DNA of 9,325 bases from an uncultured Bdellovibrio sp. Lineage in GTDB: Bacteria > Bdellovibrionota > Bdellovibrionia > Bdellovibrionales > Bdellovibrionaceae. Each line of letters opens with the position of its first letter. The first letter of the stretch is position 1. The stretch spans positions 1 through 9,325 of the forward strand of contig CAMLRE010000051.1 in assembly GCA_946482355.1 (NCBI GenBank). Direction: 5' to 3'. A program made the position numbers and the translations under genes. This document shows, piece after piece, positions 6,861-9,325 of the stretch. Below the pieces are notes generated by a model, which was given only the letters and a program-made list of their open reading frames with translations, made no database searches and had not been told where the DNA came from.

Positions 6861-6888
6861 CTATCTCTTTGAAAGAGCTAGGTTTTTT
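6861..6888 (+). terminator. Orphan hairpin with T-run
   Basis: CTATCTCTT (6861-6869) pairs with AAGAGCTAG (6873-6881) around TGA, with a single internal mismatch, and TTTTTT follows at 6883-6888. It resembles a weak plus-strand intrinsic terminator. It lies 58 nt beyond a complete terminator and 70 nt before the next gene. It could end a short RNA, act as an attenuator for the downstream gene, or be a remnant. Confidence 0.4.
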
Positions 6889-6922
6889 ATTGGTACAGTA
6901 ATTTTCCTAAATCCGATTCCAG

Positions 6923-6931
6923 TGTGATTAT
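6923..6931 (+). promoter_or_regulatory. Possible extended -10 promoter for the 103-aa gene
   Basis: TGTGATTAT forms a TGn extended -10 with GATTAT (4 of 6). No good -35 box is found at the right distance. The predicted start near 6938 would leave a leader of about 20 nt. Weak support only. Confidence 0.25.
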
Positions 6932-6958
6932 CCCATTTATTTCTCTACTAGGAGAAAT

Positions 6959-7270
6959 ATGGCAAGGGCATTAGACAATCCTAATCGTGTACAACTGTTA
7001 GATAAAAATAGACGCTTGGTCGGTTTTGCTGACGTAGTGTCAGTTCCTAGGTCTTTAGGGCGACCAAGTCAGTGGGAGTTGTATTGGCGAACTGAATTAA
7101 ATACAGCAAGTGTGTTAGAGCTTATTTCTACTGTTGAAGAGAAAGGGGTTTTTGTGGTGCAGGTGACTGTAGTTAAAGAAATTTTTAATTTTTACTTTAA
7201 GCTGCAGGACATAACTTTTTCGGAAAAGGGAAAGCAATTAGTGGAGGACAAAATTGAAAAAGCGGCCTAA
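6959..7270 (+). CDS. Hypothetical protein, 103 aa, no recognised family
   Basis: An ATG at 6959 is preceded by AGGAG (6950-6954) four nt away, a credible ribosome site that makes this a likely real gene. The product is soluble, with no signal peptide or membrane segment. The N-terminal half is Arg-rich (NRVQLLDKNRRLVGFADVVS, then RSLGRPSQWELYWRTEL). The middle alternates hydrophobic residues (GVFVVQVTVVKEIFNFYFKL), suggesting beta strands. The C-terminal tail is Lys/Glu-rich and probably helical. I do not recognise it. Arginine codons include AGG, AGA and CGA, whereas the neighbours mostly use CGT and CGC. This suggests low expression or an accessory origin. It converges on the HU gene, ending 65 bp from it, and no operon partner is visible. 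Confidence 0.7.
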   Translation: MARALDNPNRVQLLDKNRRLVGFADVVSVPRSLGRPSQWELYWRTELNTASVLELISTVEEKGVFVVQVTVVKEIFNFYFKLQDITFSEKGKQLVEDKIEKAA

Positions 7271-7272
7271 AT

Positions 7273-7303
7273 AAAAAGGGCCTGGTTTTTCAACCAAGCC
7301 CTT
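7273..7303 (-). terminator. Rho-independent terminator of the HU gene
   Basis: Read on the minus strand, AAGGGC-T-TGGTT pairs with AACCA-G-GCCCTT around a GAAA tetraloop (7276-7303, one internal mismatch), followed by TTTTTATTT into 7273. The T-run is on the minus side, so it mainly serves the HU gene. On the plus strand the stem could still weakly stop the convergent 103-aa gene. Confidence 0.85.
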
Positions 7304-7335
7304 AATTCTATCAATTGGAAAGATTAGCTAAGTAA

Positions 7336-7608
7336 TTACTTAACTAAAGCTTTGAATTCAGCGCCAGCGCGGAATTTAGGAGCCCATGCAGCTGGGATTT
7401 TGATTGCTTTACCAGTTTGTGGGTTGCGACCAGTGCGAGCTTTACGTTTAGCTTTAGTGAAAGTACCGAAACCTACTAATTTAACGTCGTCACCTTTTTT
7501 AACAGCTTTTTTTACGTTGCCGATGAAGCAGTCTACTACTGTTTCGCATTGAGCTTTAGACATTTTAGTTTCAGTAGCCATTTTTTCGATTAATTGCGCT
7601 TTGTTCAT
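7336..7608 (-). CDS. hup: HU/IHF-family nucleoid DNA-binding protein
   Basis: A 90-aa histone-like protein, the standard HU length. It dimerises and bends or wraps DNA without strong sequence preference, shaping the nucleoid. The N-terminal helices MNKAQLIEKMATETKMSKAQ (1-20) are followed by the beta-saddle GFGTFTKAKRKARTGRNPQT (46-65). Pro63 in RNPQTG is the DNA-intercalating residue of the family arm. GKAIKIPAAWAPKFRAGAEF (66-85) completes the body. Features that vary from common HU are Cys21 and Cys27 in the dimer half and the PAAWAPKF segment. The Shine-Dalgarno AGGAG (7616-7620) is 7 nt before the ATG. Because the NKAQLIEK start and length fit HU better than IHF subunits, HU is preferred, though an IHF-like role cannot be excluded. 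Confidence 0.93.
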   Translation of the reverse strand: MNKAQLIEKMATETKMSKAQCETVVDCFIGNVKKAVKKGDDVKLVGFGTFTKAKRKARTGRNPQTGKAIKIPAAWAPKFRAGAEFKALVK

Positions 7609-7672
7609 TGTTGAACTCCTGTGTTGTTTATCTCAGTTGTTGTGAGATCGATGTTGTACATCCTGTTGTTGT
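7609..7672 (-). promoter_or_regulatory. HU leader with six CAACA motifs and a small hairpin
   Basis: On the transcript strand, CAACA occurs at 7609-7613, 7622-7626, 7638-7642, 7652-7656, 7664-7668 and 7667-7671, mostly 12-16 nt apart. The first of these directly abuts the start codon. ATCTCA (7630-7635) and TGAGAT (7643-7648) form a 6-bp hairpin with a 7-nt loop. Outside that hairpin the leader is A/C-rich and probably unstructured. An enhancer of translation for an abundant protein is a reasonable guess. Confidence 0.4.
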
Positions 7673-7692
7673 TAATCGTCCTTGATGCCCAC

Positions 7693-7721
7693 ATCACAAA
7701 ACAAAAAGCCGTTGCCGTCAA
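7693..7721 (-). promoter_or_regulatory. Predicted sigma70-type promoter of the HU gene
   Basis: On the minus strand TTGACG (7716-7721, 5 of 6 matches to TTGACA) and TGTGAT (7693-7698, 4 of 6) are separated by 17 bp. The predicted start near 7686 gives a leader of about 78 nt. An A/T tract (roughly 7721-7750) lies directly upstream and could act as an UP element. Confidence 0.6.
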
Positions 7722-7764
7722 TAAATAATTTTATAGTTATTTTTTTAACAAGTTTTTGTCAGCC

Positions 7765-7821
7765 GCTCCGGAAAAGAATTTGCGGAGCTCTGGTTTTGAT
7801 TTGCCTCCGGCAAACCTTTTT
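7765..7821 (+). other. Two inverted repeats ending in a T-run, possible terminator or small RNA end
   Basis: GCTCCG (7765-7770) pairs with CGGAGC (7783-7788). Then TTTGCC (7800-7805) pairs with GGCAAA (7809-7814) around TCC and is followed by CC and TTTTT (7817-7821). The T-run is on the plus strand, yet no plus-strand gene lies immediately upstream. On the minus strand, where the permease gene needs an end, neither hairpin has a U-tract. The second hairpin could end an uncharacterised plus-strand transcript. Confidence 0.35.
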
Positions 7822-7847
7822 CTAAAGAGCCGATTAACATCGACCAA

Positions 7848-9325
7848 TTATGTTGTGGATAAGTGGTATTTTACGCTCGTTACGATCACATTCTTTTTGT
7901 AAATCAGTGAAAGCTTGATCAACCAGGCTGTCTGATTGTGAAGTAACTGGTGATACCATTTGAAAGTCACGAATTCCGGGAAAATCACAGTGATAAATTC
8001 AGTCGGATTTTCATTACGAACGTGATCAATAAATTCTAAAATCGGAGTTGAAATCGAACGGTACGGAGAATCTAAAACATGTAGTTGCATGTCCGGGAAC
8101 TTCGCAGCCCAGGCTTCGTGCATGCGTTGCGCTGAAACTTCATCCGTTTTTACGTAAATCACGCGAACATCGTGACTGATGCTTTTTCCATAACGGATCG
8201 CGTTCATAACGCCTAAGTGTAAACCAGAAATCGGAATCACAACCACGTGGTCAGTTTCTACATGAGTTGGATCCATATCGTAGTGCGATTGCGAAAGTTC
8301 GCGCGCAAACATTACGTAATGCACGTGAATACGGTGAAACGCGTACACAATGACTGGAATAGTAAGGATCACCATCCACGCACCATGAGTAAATTTGAAC
8401 GATCCAATCACAATAAGAACGCAGAAGGTAACTAAAGTTCCGACAGCATTCATTACCATCGAACCTCTCCAGCCTTTTTCGCGCAGTTTCCAGTGGTGAA
8501 CAACCATGCCGGCCTGAGAAAGTGTGAATGATAAAAATACACCTACAGCATACAGGGGGATTAGCGAGTGCGTATGACCACGAAAAATAACCACTAAAGC
8601 AATGGCTCCTAATGAAAGAGCGATGATTCCGTTTGAGAAAACTAAACGGTCGCCCTGGCTGATGAGCTGGCGGGGAGCGTAGCGGTCGATCGCAAGTAAC
8701 GAAGATAATCTTGGGAAATCAGCATAAGCCGTAGAAGCGGCCATGAATAAAATCAAGAAAACCGAAATTTGCACAAAGTAGAACATCATACCATGACCAA
8801 ACACCGCTTGTGTTAATCCCGCTAGTAAAGTGACGCCTTCAATTTTTGTGATGTCATAAGAGTTCACTAAATATGTGATTCCGGCAAACATAGATCCTAA
8901 GATGAAAACCATCATCAAAAGAGTTCTGTTGGCATTTTTAGATTGAGGGTGGCGAAAAAGCGGAATGCCGTTTGATACAGCTTCGATACCGGTTAAGGCC
9001 GTACATCCGGATGAAAAAGCTTTTAACGCTAAAATCCAACCGATTTCTGGAAGATTATTCATCAACACCGTGTGCGGATGAATCGCGACATCTTGCGGCC
9101 CGCGCACTAAGCCAACGATGATTAATATAAACATCGATGCGATAAATAAATAAGTCGGAATAGCAAAAATCGTAGCTGATTCAGAAACACCACGAAGACT
9201 AAGAACCATCAGAAATAAAATAACCCATACGCAGGTAAAAACTTGCACTGAAGCCATGGCTGGAAAAGCCGAGACTAAGTTTTCTACGCCGGATGAAACC
9301 GACACGGCTACGGTTAGGGTGTAAT
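7848..9325 (-). CDS. KimA/KUP-like APC-superfamily permease, N-terminus beyond the window
   Basis: An inner-membrane transporter, probably for potassium or an amino acid. The frame is open to the window edge: before the GTG at 9305 it continues upstream as YTLTVAV with no stop, so no real start is visible. The visible part has about nine hydrophobic segments. It contains the family block KAFSSGCTALTGIEAVSNGI (95-114, counting from that GTG) and PLFRHPQSKNANRTLLMM (115-132). From about residue 353 a soluble domain follows: VVVIPISGLHLGVMNAIRYG, then LDSPYRSISTPILEFIDHVR, FPEFVTFKWYHQLLHNQTAW and a final VTSVKYHL. This tail is typical of KimA-type K+ importers; in Firmicutes KimA is inhibited by c-di-AMP. 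That regulation should not be assumed here. About three N-terminal helices appear to be missing. Polyamine or amino acid permeases of COG0531 are the alternative. Confidence 0.85.
   Translation of the reverse strand, partial: YTLTVAVSVSSGVENLVSAFPAMASVQVFTCVWVILFLMVLSLRGVSESATIFAIPTYLFIASMFILIIVGLVRGPQDVAIHPHTVLMNNLPEIGWILALKAFSSGCTALTGIEAVSNGIPLFRHPQSKNANRTLLMMVFILGSMFAGITYLVNSYDITKIEGVTLLAGLTQAVFGHGMMFYFVQISVFLILFMAASTAYADFPRLSSLLAIDRYAPRQLISQGDRLVFSNGIIALSLGAIALVVIFRGHTHSLIPLYAVGVFLSFTLSQAGMVVHHWKLREKGWRGSMVMNAVGTLVTFCVLIVIGSFKFTHGAWMVILTIPVIVYAFHRIHVHYVMFARELSQSHYDMDPTHVETDHVVVIPISGLHLGVMNAIRYGKSISHDVRVIYVKTDEVSAQRMHEAWAAKFPDMQLHVLDSPYRSISTPILEFIDHVRNENPTEFITVIFPEFVTFKWYHQLLHNQTAWLIKLSLIYKKNVIVTSVKYHLSTT

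Noticed and set aside
7765..7788. GCTCCG / CGGAGC hairpin as the terminator of the permease gene
   Set aside because: On the minus strand the stem is followed by GGCTGACAAAAAC with no U-tract, and the loop is 12 nt. It is kept only as part of an unassigned structure.
1..9325. Mobile element, prophage, CRISPR array, tRNA or rRNA gene, or defence system
   Set aside because: No transposase, integrase, long terminal repeats, regular repeat-spacer pattern or structural RNA signature was found on either strand.

Overview
The window is one end of an assembled contig. It comes from an AT-leaning bacterial chromosome, roughly 40% G+C by eye. Bases 6-38 match the Illumina TruSeq read-1 adapter, so genuine genomic sequence starts at base 39, and anything left of that is an assembly artefact. 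Two secreted proteins carry lipoprotein-type signal peptides. Together with the gene content (Liv transporter, ATP-type phosphofructokinase, secreted S1-family protease, HU, KimA-like permease) this suggests a Gram-negative bacterium. A low-GC member of Bdellovibrionota would fit, but this is a low-confidence inference with no marker gene behind it.

Layout. Bases 39-4709 (minus strand) hold a compact branched-chain amino acid ABC transporter operon transcribed livJ-livH-livM-livG-livF, followed by the first 48 codons of a small membrane-anchored protein cut off by the contig end. Its genes overlap or are separated by at most 22 bp, and the membrane-anchored ORF starts 27 bp after livF. A good sigma70-type promoter lies at 4792-4820. 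It is bracketed by two AT-rich palindromes sharing a 13-bp core in opposite orientation, which look like paired operators. Upstream and on the same strand is pfkA (4857-5825, GTG start). Divergent from pfkA is a plus-strand gene for a secreted, probably lipidated, chymotrypsin-fold serine protease (5902-6729), closed by a strong intrinsic terminator.

Bases 6804-6958 hold a second hairpin plus T-run and a possible promoter. They are followed by a 103-codon gene of unknown function (6959-7270) whose arginine codon use differs from its neighbours. It converges on the HU-family gene (7336-7608, minus), and an intrinsic terminator between them is oriented for the HU gene. The HU gene has a recognisable promoter and an unusual roughly 78-nt leader carrying six CAACA motifs. 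The window ends inside a minus-strand gene for a KimA/KUP-like APC-superfamily permease with its cytosolic C-terminal domain (7848 to beyond 9325).

Functionally these are mostly ordinary housekeeping modules: amino acid uptake, glycolysis, nucleoid structure, probable potassium uptake, and one secreted protease. I see no phage, insertion sequence, CRISPR array, toxin-antitoxin pair or defence system. The most interesting signals are regulatory: the paired palindromes around the liv promoter, the repeat-rich HU leader, and the orphan hairpins next to the unknown small gene.
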